The notes under the pieces were generated by a model. It ran no database searches, had not been told where the DNA came from, and saw only the letters and a list, made by a program, of their open reading frames with translations. The translations under genes and the position numbers were made by a program. Source: Streptomyces paradoxus (GTDB lineage: Bacteria > Actinomycetota > Actinomycetes > Streptomycetales > Streptomycetaceae). From it: a stretch of DNA of 64,000 nucleotides. Below, in pieces: positions 1-9,020 of this stretch (position 1 is the first letter of the stretch; each line of letters begins with the position of its first letter). The stretch is taken from positions 1,070,050 to 1,134,049 of the forward strand of contig NZ_JACHGV010000001.1 of the NCBI RefSeq assembly GCF_014202475.1, read 5' to 3'.

Positions 1-405
1 GAAGAACAGCACGCCCTTGAAGAAGTTCCGGAAGCGGACATTGAAGCTGAGGACGGTGGCGAAGTAGAGCGCGGCCACGATCTGGACGACGGAGGCCGCC
101 AGGTAGTAGCCGCTGACCCAGAAGACCTCGAACAGCTCGGGGCGGGTGAAGAGTTCGGCGTAGTTCCCGGCTCCCGTCCAGCGCAGCTCGGGGCTCACGC
201 CGTCCCAGTCGGTGAAGCTGTACGCGACCATGTTGGCGATCGGCGCGTAGGTGAAGACGATCAGGAGGGTGAGCGGGGCGAGCAGGAAGAGCCAGGGGGT
301 GGCCCCGCGCCACAGGCGTGCCGGACGCGGGGCGCGGGCCGGGGCGGGGGCGGCGTCCGTGCTCGCGGCGGCCTTCACGGCCGCCGTCTCGGTCGTGCCC
401 GTCAT
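1..405 (-). CDS. Sugar ABC transporter permease, MalF-like (partial, 3' end outside window)
   Basis: This is the first ~135 residues of an inner-membrane permease of a carbohydrate ABC importer. An Ala/Pro-rich cytoplasmic N-terminus is followed by a first membrane helix (WLFLLAPLTLLIVFTYAP), the segment YSFTDWDG typical of MalF/UgpA-type permeases, and a second hydrophobic segment near residues 95-115. The ATG overlaps the stop of the upstream lipoprotein gene (TGATG), so the two are co-transcribed and translationally coupled. With the neighbouring beta-mannosidase and LacI regulator it probably imports manno-oligosaccharides, although the substrate is inferred only from context. The C-terminal part with the EAA loop lies beyond the window edge. 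Confidence 0.9.
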   Translation of the reverse strand, partial: MTGTTETAAVKAAASTDAAPAPARAPRPARLWRGATPWLFLLAPLTLLIVFTYAPIANMVAYSFTDWDGVSPELRWTGAGNYAELFTRPELFEVFWVSGYYLAASVVQIVAALYFATVLSFNVRFRNFFKGVLFF

Positions 406-1718
406 CAGTACCCCAGCGACTTCTGGGTCTCGGTCCACTTCTCACCGAGGCCGTCCAGGTAGTCGTCCGGGTCGCCCTTCCTTGCGCCGCGGGCCATGTC
501 GACGAGCTCCTGGCGGTAGTCGGGCTTGTTGATGCCGACCTCGGACTGGTTGTCGATGGTCTTCACCTCGGCGCCCTTGCTGTCGTCGAGATCGAGGAGC
601 TTGACGCCCGCCTCCTCGTACGGCTTCAGGATGCCGGGCAGCGGGGCGTCCTTGAGCGGGGACAGCGCCAGGTTGTCCTGCGCGTAGCCGGACTTGTCGG
701 TGAACCAGTCGATCCAGGCGCGGGCGGCCTCCTTGTGCTCGGAGTGAACGTTGACGGCCTGGTTGTAGTCGGGCGAGGTCACCGCGCAGAACGTGCCGTC
801 CTTCTGGGCGGGGAAGGGCATGAACCCGATGTCGTCCGGGTCGGTGCCGGCCTGCTCGGCCGCGCCCCGCATCTGGATGACCGCCCAGGAGCCGAGCCAC
901 ATGGTGGCGATCTCGCCCTTGGCCAGTCTGGGCTTGGACGCCTCCCAGTTGGTGGTCGTCGGGTCCTTCTCGATGAGCCCCTCGTGCACGATGTCGTACA
1001 GCAGCGTGTCCGCCACCCGCAGGTCGGCGCCCTCGGCCCAGGGGTTGCCCTCGGCCAGTCCGGTGGTGGCCTGCTCGTCGCAGCCGACCGAGCCGTTGAC
1101 CCCCGTCCACTGGCTGAGCGGCCACTTGTCCTTGAAGTTGGTGTAGTAGGGGATCGCGTCGGTCTTCGACTTGATCGCCTTGAGGCCGGCGAGGAACTCG
1201 GCCGGTGTGGTGGGCCAGTCGGTGACCCCGGCCTCCCGCCAGACCTTCTTGTTGTAGATGAACCCCGGCAGCGCGCCGAGGGGGCTCTGGCCGTAGACCT
1301 TGCCCCCGACGGTCGTGTAGTCGGTGAAACGGTACTTCTTGCTCCGTTCCTCCTGACTGCCCAGCGAGGCGAAGAACCTGGGGTAGTCCTTCTTCTCGAT
1401 CACCGCCGGGATCATGAGGACGTCGCCGTAGTTCTCCGTGTTCATACGGATCTTGACTTCGCCCTCGTAGTCGGTGATGCCGTCGAACTCGACCTTCACC
1501 CCGGGATACGTCTTGCTGAACTCGGCGGCGTACTTCTTCATCGTCCCGTCCTGCACGAGGTCGGTCCGGTGGGTGAGGACGGTGATGGTCCCGCGGACCT
1601 TGGCGGGATCGTCGGGCGCCTCGGCGTCGGCGCCCTTCGAGGAGCCTCCGGTGCCGGTGCAGCCGGATGCCAGCAGGGCGGAGCCCGCGGCCAGGGCGAG
1701 GAGGGTACGGCGGTTCAT
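405..1718 (-). CDS. Extracellular sugar-binding lipoprotein of ABC importer
   Basis: A 437-residue solute-binding protein of the carbohydrate (family 1, MalE/UgpB-like) class. It begins MNRRTLLALAAGSALLASGC, a lipoprotein signal peptide with lipobox LASGC and Cys20 as the acylated residue. The start at 1718 is preferred because GGAG lies 9 nt upstream. The nearby ATG at 1724 has the same GGAG only 3 nt away, and longer frame extensions would bury the signal peptide. The mature part has the usual mix of aromatic residues for sugar stacking. It is the first gene of the minus-strand importer operon and lies 163 bp from the divergent beta-mannosidase, with a shared operator region between them. 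A manno-oligosaccharide ligand is inferred from that neighbour. Confidence 0.92.
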   Translation of the reverse strand: MNRRTLLALAAGSALLASGCTGTGGSSKGADAEAPDDPAKVRGTITVLTHRTDLVQDGTMKKYAAEFSKTYPGVKVEFDGITDYEGEVKIRMNTENYGDVLMIPAVIEKKDYPRFFASLGSQEERSKKYRFTDYTTVGGKVYGQSPLGALPGFIYNKKVWREAGVTDWPTTPAEFLAGLKAIKSKTDAIPYYTNFKDKWPLSQWTGVNGSVGCDEQATTGLAEGNPWAEGADLRVADTLLYDIVHEGLIEKDPTTTNWEASKPRLAKGEIATMWLGSWAVIQMRGAAEQAGTDPDDIGFMPFPAQKDGTFCAVTSPDYNQAVNVHSEHKEAARAWIDWFTDKSGYAQDNLALSPLKDAPLPGILKPYEEAGVKLLDLDDSKGAEVKTIDNQSEVGINKPDYRQELVDMARGARKGDPDDYLDGLGEKWTETQKSLGY

Positions 1719-1803
1719 GTGCATCAGCTCCGTTCGCGGAGGGGAACTCGGGACGGACGAGCACGTGCGGTATGGCTGGTTCGGAACTCTGACAGCGTGC
1801 ACT

Positions 1804-1871
1804 CAACCGGTAAAGTCCCAATCCCGCCAAGGATGCGAAACCGACACACGACTCTTCACTGAACCGGTTAA
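1804..1871. promoter_or_regulatory. Paired ACCGGT operators between importer and beta-mannosidase
   Basis: Two copies of an ACCGGT-centred palindrome lie in the 163 bp divergent intergenic region: AACCGGTAAA at 1805-1814 and TGAACCGGTTAA at 1860-1871. The central C-G pair with A/T-rich flanks is the usual shape of LacI-family operators. The copies are 57 bp centre to centre. The right one touches the beta-mannosidase ribosome binding site (GGGAG at 1872-1876). The LacI-type protein encoded immediately downstream is the obvious candidate ligand; this is inference. Confidence 0.55.
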
Positions 1872-1881
1872 GGGAGTGCGC

Positions 1882-4251
1882 ATGCTGGAGGCCACACCGC
1901 TCGGCGAGGGATGGACCCTGCGGCACGGCTCGGACACGCTGCCGGCCACCGTGCCGGGGTGCGTGCACACCGACCTGATGGCCGCCGGGGTGATCCCGGA
2001 CCCGTTCCTCGGCCGGAACGAGACCGGGGTGGCCTGGGTGGGGCGCCGGGACTGGACGTACGAGCGGGAGATCGGCGGCTCGTGGGGGCAGGAGCAGACC
2101 GACCTGGTCTTCGACGGGCTCGACACCGTCGCCGAGATCTCCCTGGACGGACGGCTGCTGGGGAAGGTGCGCAACATGCACCGCTCGTACCGGTTCGACG
2201 TGACGGGCCTGTCCGGGCGGCTGTCCGTGCGGTTCGTCTCCGCCTACGCCGAGGCCGAGGCCGTGCGGGGCCGGGTGGGCGAACGGCCCGCCGCCTACGC
2301 CGAGCCCTACCAGTACCTGCGCAAGATGGCCTGCTCCTTCGGCTGGGACTGGGGGCCGACCCTGGTGACGGCCGGGATCTGGCGGCCGGTGCGCCTGGAG
2401 CACTGGTCGACGGCCCGGATCGCGCGGGTGCGTCCGATGGTCACCCTCGACGAGGGCACGGGCGTCGTCGAACTGGCCGTCGACGTGGAGCGGACCCGGG
2501 TCGAGGCACCCCTCGCCGTGGAGGCGGCCGTCGCGGGGGTGCGGGCGCGGGCCGAGATCGAGGGGGCCGGTGGGGTGGTACGGCTGCGGGTGCCGGACCC
2601 GCGGCTGTGGTGGCCCCGTGGGTACGGAGAACAGCCGCTCTACGACGTGGAGTTGAAGCTTCTGCAGGGCGAGGAGACGCTGGACGTGTGGCGGCGGCGG
2701 ATCGGTTTCCGGACCGTGGAGCTGGACCGGCGGCCCGACGCGCACGGCACCGGCTTCACCCTCGTCGTCAACGGCGAGCGGCTCTTCGCCCGGGGCGTCA
2801 ACTGGATCCCCGACGACGTCTTCCCGTCCCGGATCACCCGAGAGCGCTACCGGCAGCGGCTGGAGCAGGCGGCCGGCGCGGGCGTGGACCTCGTACGGAT
2901 CTGGGGCGGCGGGATCTACGAGGGCGAGGACTTCTACGACGCCTGCGACGAACTCGGCCTGCTGGTCTGGCAGGACTTCCCGTTCGCCTGCGCGGCCTAC
3001 CCGGAGGAGCAGCCGCTGCGCGGCGAGGTGGAGGCCGAGGCGCGGGAGAACGTCGTACGGCTGATGCCGCATCCGTCGCTCGTGCTGTGGAACGGCAACA
3101 ACGAGAACCTGTGGGGCTTCCGGGACTGGGAGTGGGAGCACGGGCTGGCCGGAAACTCCTGGGGCGAGGGCTACTACCTGGGCGTGCTGCCGCGTGTGGT
3201 GGCCGAGTCGGACCCGACCCGGCCGTACACCGCGGGGAGCCCCTGGTCCGGTTCCTGGCGGCACCACCCGAACGACCCGGCGCACGGCACCCACCACTCG
3301 TGGGAGGTGTGGAACCGGGAGGACTACGCGGACTATCGGCTGAGCGTGCCGCGGTTCGTCGCCGAGTTCGGCTGGCAGGCGCCGCCCGCGTACACCACGC
3401 TGCGCCGGGCGCTGCCCGGGGAGGAGCTCGCGCCGGACTCCCCCGGCATGCTGCACCACCAGAAGGCCGACGACGGCAACGGCAAGCTGGAGCGCGGGCT
3501 CCGGCGGCATTTCGCCGTGCCGGACGGGGACTTCGACCGCTGGCACTACCTGATGCAGCTCAACCAGGCGCGGGCGGTCGCGGCCGGGATCGAGCACTGG
3601 CGCTCCCACTGGCCGGTGTGCGCGGGCACGGTCCTCTGGCAGCTCAACGACTGCTGGCCGGTGACCTCCTGGGCGGCGATCGACGGGGACGGCCGCGAGA
3701 AGCCGCTCTACCACGAGCTGAAGCGGCTGTACGCGGACCGGTTGCCGACCTTCCAGGTGCGGGACGGGGGGCTGGTGCTGGCGGCCGTCAACCAGGGGCC
3801 GGAGGAGTGGCGGGGGACGCTGACCCTGCGGCGGTTGTCCGTCGAGGGCGAGGTGCTGGACCACCGGGATGCGGAACTGGCGGCCGGGAGGCGGGCCGTG
3901 GCCCGTGTCGACGTGCCGCGGGAGCTGATGCCCGCCGGGCCCGGGGAGTTCCTGGTCGCGGACGTGGACGGGCTGCGGGCGCTGCACTTCCCGGTGCCCG
4001 ACCGTGAAGTGCCCTACCCGGTGCCGGAGTTCGACGTCAGGCTCGCACCGGGTGGCATCACGGTGACCGCCCGCACCCTGGTCCGGGACCTGCTGCTCCA
4101 GGCCGACCGGCTCGATCCCGGGGCGCGGGCCGACCGGGGGCTGGTCACGCTGCTGCCGGGCGAAGAGGTGACCATCGGGGTGCGCGGCTGGAAGACTCCG
4201 GACGCGAAGACCGCCCGTTCGGCCCTGTACTGCGTGGAGCCCACCCGATGA
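1882..4251 (+). CDS. Glycoside hydrolase family 2 beta-mannosidase
   Basis: A 789-residue cytoplasmic exo-beta-mannosidase, without a signal peptide, that would hydrolyse terminal beta-mannosides from imported oligosaccharides. The N-terminal sugar-binding domain has PGCVHTDL and FDGLDTVAEI, both characteristic of GH2 beta-mannosidases. The TIM-barrel domain contains WNGNNENLWGF, with the acid/base Glu near residue 408, and FVAEFGWQ, with the nucleophile Glu near 495. The ATG at 1882 has AAGGGAG 5 nt upstream and lies directly downstream of the proposed operator. The stop overlaps the ATG of the LacI gene (ATGA), making an enzyme-regulator operon. Confidence 0.93.
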   Translation: MLEATPLGEGWTLRHGSDTLPATVPGCVHTDLMAAGVIPDPFLGRNETGVAWVGRRDWTYEREIGGSWGQEQTDLVFDGLDTVAEISLDGRLLGKVRNMHRSYRFDVTGLSGRLSVRFVSAYAEAEAVRGRVGERPAAYAEPYQYLRKMACSFGWDWGPTLVTAGIWRPVRLEHWSTARIARVRPMVTLDEGTGVVELAVDVERTRVEAPLAVEAAVAGVRARAEIEGAGGVVRLRVPDPRLWWPRGYGEQPLYDVELKLLQGEETLDVWRRRIGFRTVELDRRPDAHGTGFTLVVNGERLFARGVNWIPDDVFPSRITRERYRQRLEQAAGAGVDLVRIWGGGIYEGEDFYDACDELGLLVWQDFPFACAAYPEEQPLRGEVEAEARENVVRLMPHPSLVLWNGNNENLWGFRDWEWEHGLAGNSWGEGYYLGVLPRVVAESDPTRPYTAGSPWSGSWRHHPNDPAHGTHHSWEVWNREDYADYRLSVPRFVAEFGWQAPPAYTTLRRALPGEELAPDSPGMLHHQKADDGNGKLERGLRRHFAVPDGDFDRWHYLMQLNQARAVAAGIEHWRSHWPVCAGTVLWQLNDCWPVTSWAAIDGDGREKPLYHELKRLYADRLPTFQVRDGGLVLAAVNQGPEEWRGTLTLRRLSVEGEVLDHRDAELAAGRRAVARVDVPRELMPAGPGEFLVADVDGLRALHFPVPDREVPYPVPEFDVRLAPGGITVTARTLVRDLLLQADRLDPGARADRGLVTLLPGEEVTIGVRGWKTPDAKTARSALYCVEPTR

Positions 4252-5282
4252 CGGCAACGCCGACCCCTCGCGTCACCATCAAGGACGTCGCCGCGCGCGC
4301 CGGTGTGTCCAAGGGGGCGGTGTCCCTCGCGTTCAACCACAAGCCGGGGCTGTCGGAGGCCACCCGGGACCGGATCTTCCTCGCGGCGCGGGAGCTGGGC
4401 TGGTCGCCGAGCCTCACGGCGCGGACGCTGGCCGGATCGCGCGTGGACGTGGTCGGGCTGGCCGTGTGCCGGCCGGCGCGGGCGCTGGGGCTGGAGCCCT
4501 GGTACATGGAGTTCGTCTCGGGCGTGCAGAGCGTGCTGACCGAGCATTCCAGCTCACTGCTGCTGCGGCTCGTGCGGAACATGGACGAGGAGGTGGCCGT
4601 CCAGGAGGCGTGGTGGCGGGGGCGGCAGACCGGCGGGTCGATCCTCGTCGACTTCCGGGCGGACGATCCGCGGGTGGCCATGACGGAGCGGCTCGGGATG
4701 CCGGTGGTCGCCGTCGGGCATCCCTCGCTGACCGGCGGGCTCACGTCGGTGTGGACGGACGACGCCACGGCTGTGACGGAGGCGGTGCGGTACCTGGCCG
4801 CGCTGGGGCACCGGCGGATCGCGCGGGTGGGCGGGGCGGCGGACCTCGGGCACACGTCGATCCGGACGGCGGCGTTCGACGAGGCGGCGGGGGCGCTGGC
4901 GCTGGCCGGGGCGTGGCAGGTCGCGACGGACTTCTCGGGAGAGGCGGGGGCGCGTGCGACACGGTCGCTGCTGACCGCGGCGCCGGCCGACCGGCCGACC
5001 GCGATCGTGTACGACAACGACATCATGGCGGTGGCGGGGCTGTCGGTGGCGGCGGAGATGGGGCTGCGGGTGCCGGAGGACGTGTCGCTGCTGGCCTGGG
5101 ACGACTCGCAGCTGTGCCGGCTGACGCATCCGACGCTGTCGGCGATGAGTCATGACGTGCACGGTTTTGGAGCGGACGTGGCGAGGACTCTGTTCTCGGT
5201 GATCACCGGGGGTGAGGGTGGGTCGCACCCGGTGCCGACCCCTGTGCTGACGCCCCGGGGGTCCACTGCGCCGCCTCGGTGA
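4248..5282 (+). CDS. LacI-family transcriptional regulator
   Basis: A 344-residue repressor of the LacI/GalR family. The N-terminal helix-turn-helix reads VTIKDVAARAGVSKGAVSLA (residues about 8-27) and is followed by the hinge region. The C-terminal part is a periplasmic-binding-protein-like effector domain (VYDNDIMAVAGL, LAWDDSQLCR). It is translationally coupled to the beta-mannosidase by a 4-nt ATGA overlap. It probably senses a mannose-containing sugar and controls both divergent units through the ACCGGT sites at 1804-1871; this link is inferred from position. Confidence 0.93.
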   Translation: MTATPTPRVTIKDVAARAGVSKGAVSLAFNHKPGLSEATRDRIFLAARELGWSPSLTARTLAGSRVDVVGLAVCRPARALGLEPWYMEFVSGVQSVLTEHSSSLLLRLVRNMDEEVAVQEAWWRGRQTGGSILVDFRADDPRVAMTERLGMPVVAVGHPSLTGGLTSVWTDDATAVTEAVRYLAALGHRRIARVGGAADLGHTSIRTAAFDEAAGALALAGAWQVATDFSGEAGARATRSLLTAAPADRPTAIVYDNDIMAVAGLSVAAEMGLRVPEDVSLLAWDDSQLCRLTHPTLSAMSHDVHGFGADVARTLFSVITGGEGGSHPVPTPVLTPRGSTAPPR

Positions 5283-5283
5283 G

Positions 5284-5380
5284 CGCCGAACGGAGTGCGG
5301 GTGCGTTGTGGCTGGTCGCGCCCTCGCGGGAGCCGCATATCGATATGGTCCCGCGCCCCTGAAGAGCGGGGCGTCGCACC
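5284..5380. repeat. Intergenic Streptomyces-type repeat with weak hairpin
   Basis: The segment reads as a degenerate copy of the common Streptomyces intergenic element I recall with the core GTTGTGGCTGGTCGCG followed by CCCGCGCCCCT. It contains a short inverted repeat CGCCCC (5354-5359) / GGGGCG (5368-5373), which could act as a weak terminator for the LacI gene. Identification as a dispersed family rests on memory and needs a genome search. Confidence 0.35.
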
Positions 5381-5425
5381 ACCCGGAGGTGTGACCTTCG
5401 CCGCTCCGCCTGTCAGGGGTGTGCA

Positions 5426-5468
5426 GCTACGTTACCCATAAGTAGCATGGGCCTGAGCGCGCGCTCAG
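5426..5468. promoter_or_regulatory. Two inverted repeats upstream of the beta-oxidation operon
   Basis: GCTAC-N11-GTAGC (5426-5446) is followed by the perfect 16-bp palindrome CTGAGCGCGCGCTCAG (5453-5468). Both lie within 90 bp of the thiolase start. Actinobacterial fatty-acid degradation genes are commonly repressed by TetR-type acyl-CoA sensors that bind such palindromes. The regulator itself is not in the window, so the role is inferred. Confidence 0.45.
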
Positions 5469-5514
5469 CGCATCGCAGCAGCAATGCAGATCCTGACCCT
5501 GGAGGAGAGCCATC

Positions 5515-6732
5515 GTGCCTCGTACCGTCAGGGACGTCGTCTTCGTCGACGGCGTCCGCACCCCGTTCGGCAAGGCGGGCCCGAAGGGCATCTACCACGA
5601 GACCCGTGCCGACGACCTCGTCGTGAAGGCGATCCGGGAGCTGCTGCGCCGCAACCCCGGACTCGACCCGAAGAAGATCGACGAGGTCGCCATCGCCGCG
5701 ACCACGCAGATCGGTGACCAGGGCCTGACCATCGGCCGCACCGCCGGGATCCTCGCGGGTCTCCCGCAGTCCGTGCCGGGCTACTCCATCGACCGCATGT
5801 GCGCCGGCGCCCTGACCGCCGTCACCTCGGTCGCCGGTTCCGTCGCCTTCGGCGCCTACGACGTCGCCGTCGCGGGCGGTGTCGAGCACATGGGCCGTCA
5901 CCCCATGGGCGAGGGCGTGGACCCGAACCCGCGGTTCGTCTCCGAGAAGCTGGTCGACGAGTCGGCCCTGTTCATGGGCATGACCGCGGAGAACCTGCAC
6001 GACCGCTACCCCCAGATCACCAAGCTGCGCGCCGACGAGTACGCCGTGCGCTCCCAGGAGAAGGCCGCCAAGGCGTACGCCAACGGCAAGATCCAGGCCG
6101 ACCTGGTGCCGATCTCGGTCCGCCGCACCTCCCCCGAGGCCGGTGAGACGGGCTGGGGCCTGGTCACCGCCGACGAGCCGATGCGCCCGGGCACCACCCT
6201 GGAGAACCTCCAGGGCCTCAAGACCCCGTTCCGCGTGCACGGCCGGGTCACCGCCGGTAACGCGGCCGGTCTGAACGACGGCGCCACCGCCTCGCTCATC
6301 GCCTCCGAGGAGTTCGCGCGGGAGAACGACCTCCCCGTGAAGATGCGCCTGGTCTCCTACTCCTTCGCGGGCGTCGAGCCGGAGGTCATGGGCTACGGCC
6401 CGATCCCGGCGACGGAGAAGGCGCTGGCCCAGGCCGGCCTGTCGATCTCCGACATCGGCCTGTTCGAGATCAACGAGGCCTTCGCCGTCCAGGTCCTGGC
6501 CTTCCTCGACCACTACGGCATCGCCGACGACGACGAGCGCGTCAACCAGTACGGGGGCGCCATCGCCTTCGGCCACCCGCTCGCCTCCTCCGGCGTCCGT
6601 CTGATGACGCAGCTGGCCCGCCAGTTCGAGGAGCAGCCGCACGTCCGCTACGGCCTGACCACCATGTGCGTCGGCTTCGGCATGGGCGCGACGGTCATCT
6701 GGGAGAACCCGCACTTCGAGGGGGACAAGTGA
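5515..6732 (+). CDS. fadA: Acetyl-CoA acetyltransferase (thiolase) of beta-oxidation
   Basis: A 405-residue thiolase that would cleave 3-ketoacyl-CoA with CoA to acetyl-CoA and a shortened acyl-CoA. The N-terminal nucleophile is Cys96 in SIDRMCAGALTA. The C-terminal half has FGHPLASSG with the catalytic His and TTMCVGFGMG with the second Cys. The GTG start at 5515 has GGAGGAGA about 6 nt upstream. It overlaps the downstream fadB-like gene by 4 nt (GTGA), so the two encode partner subunits of a fatty-acid oxidation complex in the cytoplasm. Two palindromes upstream are candidate operator sites. Confidence 0.95.
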   Translation: MPRTVRDVVFVDGVRTPFGKAGPKGIYHETRADDLVVKAIRELLRRNPGLDPKKIDEVAIAATTQIGDQGLTIGRTAGILAGLPQSVPGYSIDRMCAGALTAVTSVAGSVAFGAYDVAVAGGVEHMGRHPMGEGVDPNPRFVSEKLVDESALFMGMTAENLHDRYPQITKLRADEYAVRSQEKAAKAYANGKIQADLVPISVRRTSPEAGETGWGLVTADEPMRPGTTLENLQGLKTPFRVHGRVTAGNAAGLNDGATASLIASEEFARENDLPVKMRLVSYSFAGVEPEVMGYGPIPATEKALAQAGLSISDIGLFEINEAFAVQVLAFLDHYGIADDDERVNQYGGAIAFGHPLASSGVRLMTQLARQFEEQPHVRYGLTTMCVGFGMGATVIWENPHFEGDK

Positions 6733-8858
6733 GCACCACCGCCGAGCTTCTGAAGCAGGCTTCCGAGCTGTTCCCGGACGAGGTCGTCACGAGTGCGCAC
6801 GTACGCCACTTCGACCTCCCCCTGGGTGCCGGGCGCTTCGCCCTGATCACCCTGGACAACGGCCACGACCACACCAAGCCGACCACCTTCGGCCCGGCCT
6901 CGCTGGCGAACCTGAACGCCGCGATCGACCAGGTCGAGAAGGAGGCCGCGGACGGCGAGATCGTCGGTGTCGGCCTCACCGGCAAGCCGTTCATCTTCGC
7001 GGTCGGCGCCGACCTCAAGGGCGTGGAGATCCTCAAGGAGTACGAGCACGCGCTCGCCATCGGCAAGGGCGGCCACGAGGTCTTCAAGCGGCTGTCGAAG
7101 CTGGCCGTGCCGACCTTCGCGTACTACAACGGCGCCGCGATGGGCGGCGGTGTCGAGGTCGGTCTGCACTGCACCTACCGCACCGTCTCCGCGGCCCTCC
7201 CGGCGTTCTCGCTGCCCGAGGTGTTCCTGGGTCTGGTCCCGGGCTGGGGCGGCTGCGCGCTGCTGCCGAACCTGATCGGCCCCGAGAAGGCCGTCTCGGT
7301 GATCATCGAGAACAGCCTCAACCAGAACAAGCAGCTCAAGGGCAAGCAGGTCTACGAGCTCGGGATCGCCGACGCGATCTTCGAGGGCGCGGACTTCCTG
7401 GAGCAGTCGCTGATCTGGACCGCCGCCGTCCTCAAGGGCGAGCTGGAGATCGAGCGCCCGGTGATCGACCGCGGCGAGGCCTGGGACCAGGCCGTCGCCA
7501 AGGGCCGCTTCATCGCCGACTCCAAGGTGCACGGCGCCGCCCCGGCCGCCTACCGCGCCCTGGACATCATCGCCGCCGCCAAGAACGGCGACCTCCAGCA
7601 GGGCTACGACGCCGAGGACAAGGCCCTCGCCGACCTCATCATGGGCGGCGAACTGCGCTCCGGTATCTACGCCTTCAACCTGGTGCAGAAGCGCGGCAAG
7701 CGCCCGGCCGGTGCCCCGGACAAGAACCTGGCCCGTCCGGTCACCAAGGTCGGTGTCGTCGGCGCCGGTCTGATGGCCTCCCAGCTCGCGCTGCTGTTCC
7801 TGCGCCGCCTGGAGGTGCCGGTCGTGCTGACCGACATCGACCAGGAGCGCGTCGACAAGGGTGTGGGCTACGTCCACGCCGAGATCGACAAGCTGCTCGG
7901 CAAGGGCCGGATCAGCCAGGACAAGGCCAACCGCCTCAAGGCGCTGGTGTCCGGTGTGCTGGACAAGGCCGAGGGCTTCTCGGACGCCGACTTCATCATC
8001 GAAGCGGTCTTCGAGGAGATCGGCGTCAAGCAGCAGGTGTTCGCGGAGGTCGAGGCGGTCGCCCCGGCGCACGCCATCTTCGCGACGAACACCTCCTCCC
8101 TCTCCGTCTCGGAGATGGCGTCGAAGCTGAAGAACCCCGAGCGGGTCGTCGGCTTCCACTTCTTCAACCCGGTCGCGGTCCTGCCGCTGCTGGAGATCGT
8201 GCGCGGCGAGAAGACCGACGACGCCTCCCTGGCCACGGCCTTCGCCGTCGCCAAGAAGCTGAAGAAGACCGCGGTCCTCACCAAGGACGCCCCGGCGTTC
8301 GTCGTGAACCGCATCCTGACCCGCTTCATGGGCGAGATCCAGAACGTCATCGACGAGGGCACCCCCGTCGAGGTCGCCGAGAAGGCCGTCGAGCCGCTCG
8401 GTCTGCCGATGTCGCCGCTGGTCCTGCTGGAGCTCGTCGGTCCGGCGATCGGCCTGCACGTCTCCGAGACGCTCAACCGGGCGTTCCCGGAGCGCTTCAC
8501 GGTCTCCCCGAACCTCAAGGCGGTCGTCGAGGCGGGCAAGCGCGGCTTCTACGTCTACGACAGCGGCAAGCCCGAGCTCGACCCCGAGGTCGCCGCGCTG
8601 CTGAAGCAGGGCGACAGCGTCCTGACGGAGGAGCAGGTGCGCGAGCGGGTGCTCGACGCGGTGGCGCAGGAGATCGGCATCATGCTCGACGAGGGCGTCG
8701 TCGCCGAGGCCCAGGACATCGACCTGTGCCTCATCACGGGCGCCGGCTGGCCCTTCCACCTGGGCGGCATCACGCCGTACCTGGACCGCGAGGGTGTCTC
8801 CGAGCGCGTGAACGGCAAGAGGTTCCTGGCGCAGGGCGTCGCGAGCGTCCCGGCGTAA
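6729..8858 (+). CDS. fadB: Fatty-oxidation multifunctional enzyme: enoyl-CoA hydratase / 3-hydroxyacyl-CoA dehydrogenase
   Basis: A 709-residue FadB-type alpha subunit. The N-terminal crotonase domain (about residues 20-250) contains the oxyanion-hole region GAAMGGGVEVGL. The NAD-binding Rossmann domain starts near residue 335 with VGVVGAGLMASQ. The dehydrogenase catalytic region follows with VGFHFFNPVAVLP (His near 476), and two C-terminal helical 3HCDH domains end the protein. It would hydrate enoyl-CoA and oxidise the resulting hydroxyacyl-CoA, handing ketoacyl-CoA to the thiolase encoded just upstream. The GTG at 6729 overlaps the thiolase stop. Length is normal for the family. Confidence 0.95.
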   Translation: MSTTAELLKQASELFPDEVVTSAHVRHFDLPLGAGRFALITLDNGHDHTKPTTFGPASLANLNAAIDQVEKEAADGEIVGVGLTGKPFIFAVGADLKGVEILKEYEHALAIGKGGHEVFKRLSKLAVPTFAYYNGAAMGGGVEVGLHCTYRTVSAALPAFSLPEVFLGLVPGWGGCALLPNLIGPEKAVSVIIENSLNQNKQLKGKQVYELGIADAIFEGADFLEQSLIWTAAVLKGELEIERPVIDRGEAWDQAVAKGRFIADSKVHGAAPAAYRALDIIAAAKNGDLQQGYDAEDKALADLIMGGELRSGIYAFNLVQKRGKRPAGAPDKNLARPVTKVGVVGAGLMASQLALLFLRRLEVPVVLTDIDQERVDKGVGYVHAEIDKLLGKGRISQDKANRLKALVSGVLDKAEGFSDADFIIEAVFEEIGVKQQVFAEVEAVAPAHAIFATNTSSLSVSEMASKLKNPERVVGFHFFNPVAVLPLLEIVRGEKTDDASLATAFAVAKKLKKTAVLTKDAPAFVVNRILTRFMGEIQNVIDEGTPVEVAEKAVEPLGLPMSPLVLLELVGPAIGLHVSETLNRAFPERFTVSPNLKAVVEAGKRGFYVYDSGKPELDPEVAALLKQGDSVLTEEQVRERVLDAVAQEIGIMLDEGVVAEAQDIDLCLITGAGWPFHLGGITPYLDREGVSERVNGKRFLAQGVASVPA

Positions 8859-8894
8859 CGCGTTACCCCTGAGGGGGGTGGGGCGTACGGTAAC
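8855..8894. promoter_or_regulatory. Palindromes at the end of fadB
   Basis: A perfect 12-bp palindrome GTAACGCGTTAC (8855-8866) includes the fadB stop codon. A small CCCCTGAGGGG hairpin follows. GTTACC (8862) and GGTAAC (8889-8894) also form a wider inverted pair. The segment could terminate the fad operon or bind a regulator of the following gene; nothing in the sequence decides between these. Confidence 0.35.
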
Positions 8895-9020
8895 AATCCG
8901 TGCACCCGCCCCCCTTTCCGTATGCCGCCACGGATAGGATCCTCACACAATCCGACCATTGTTTACCTGACTCTGACGGTCTCCACCCCAGACCGCCGGG
9001 TGTCCTCGAAGGAGTCCTGC

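Noticed and set aside
442..4257. Very long open frames antisense to the beta-mannosidase and importer genes
   Set aside because: Pro/Arg/Gly/His-rich translations with no domain; typical antisense shadows in high-GC DNA.
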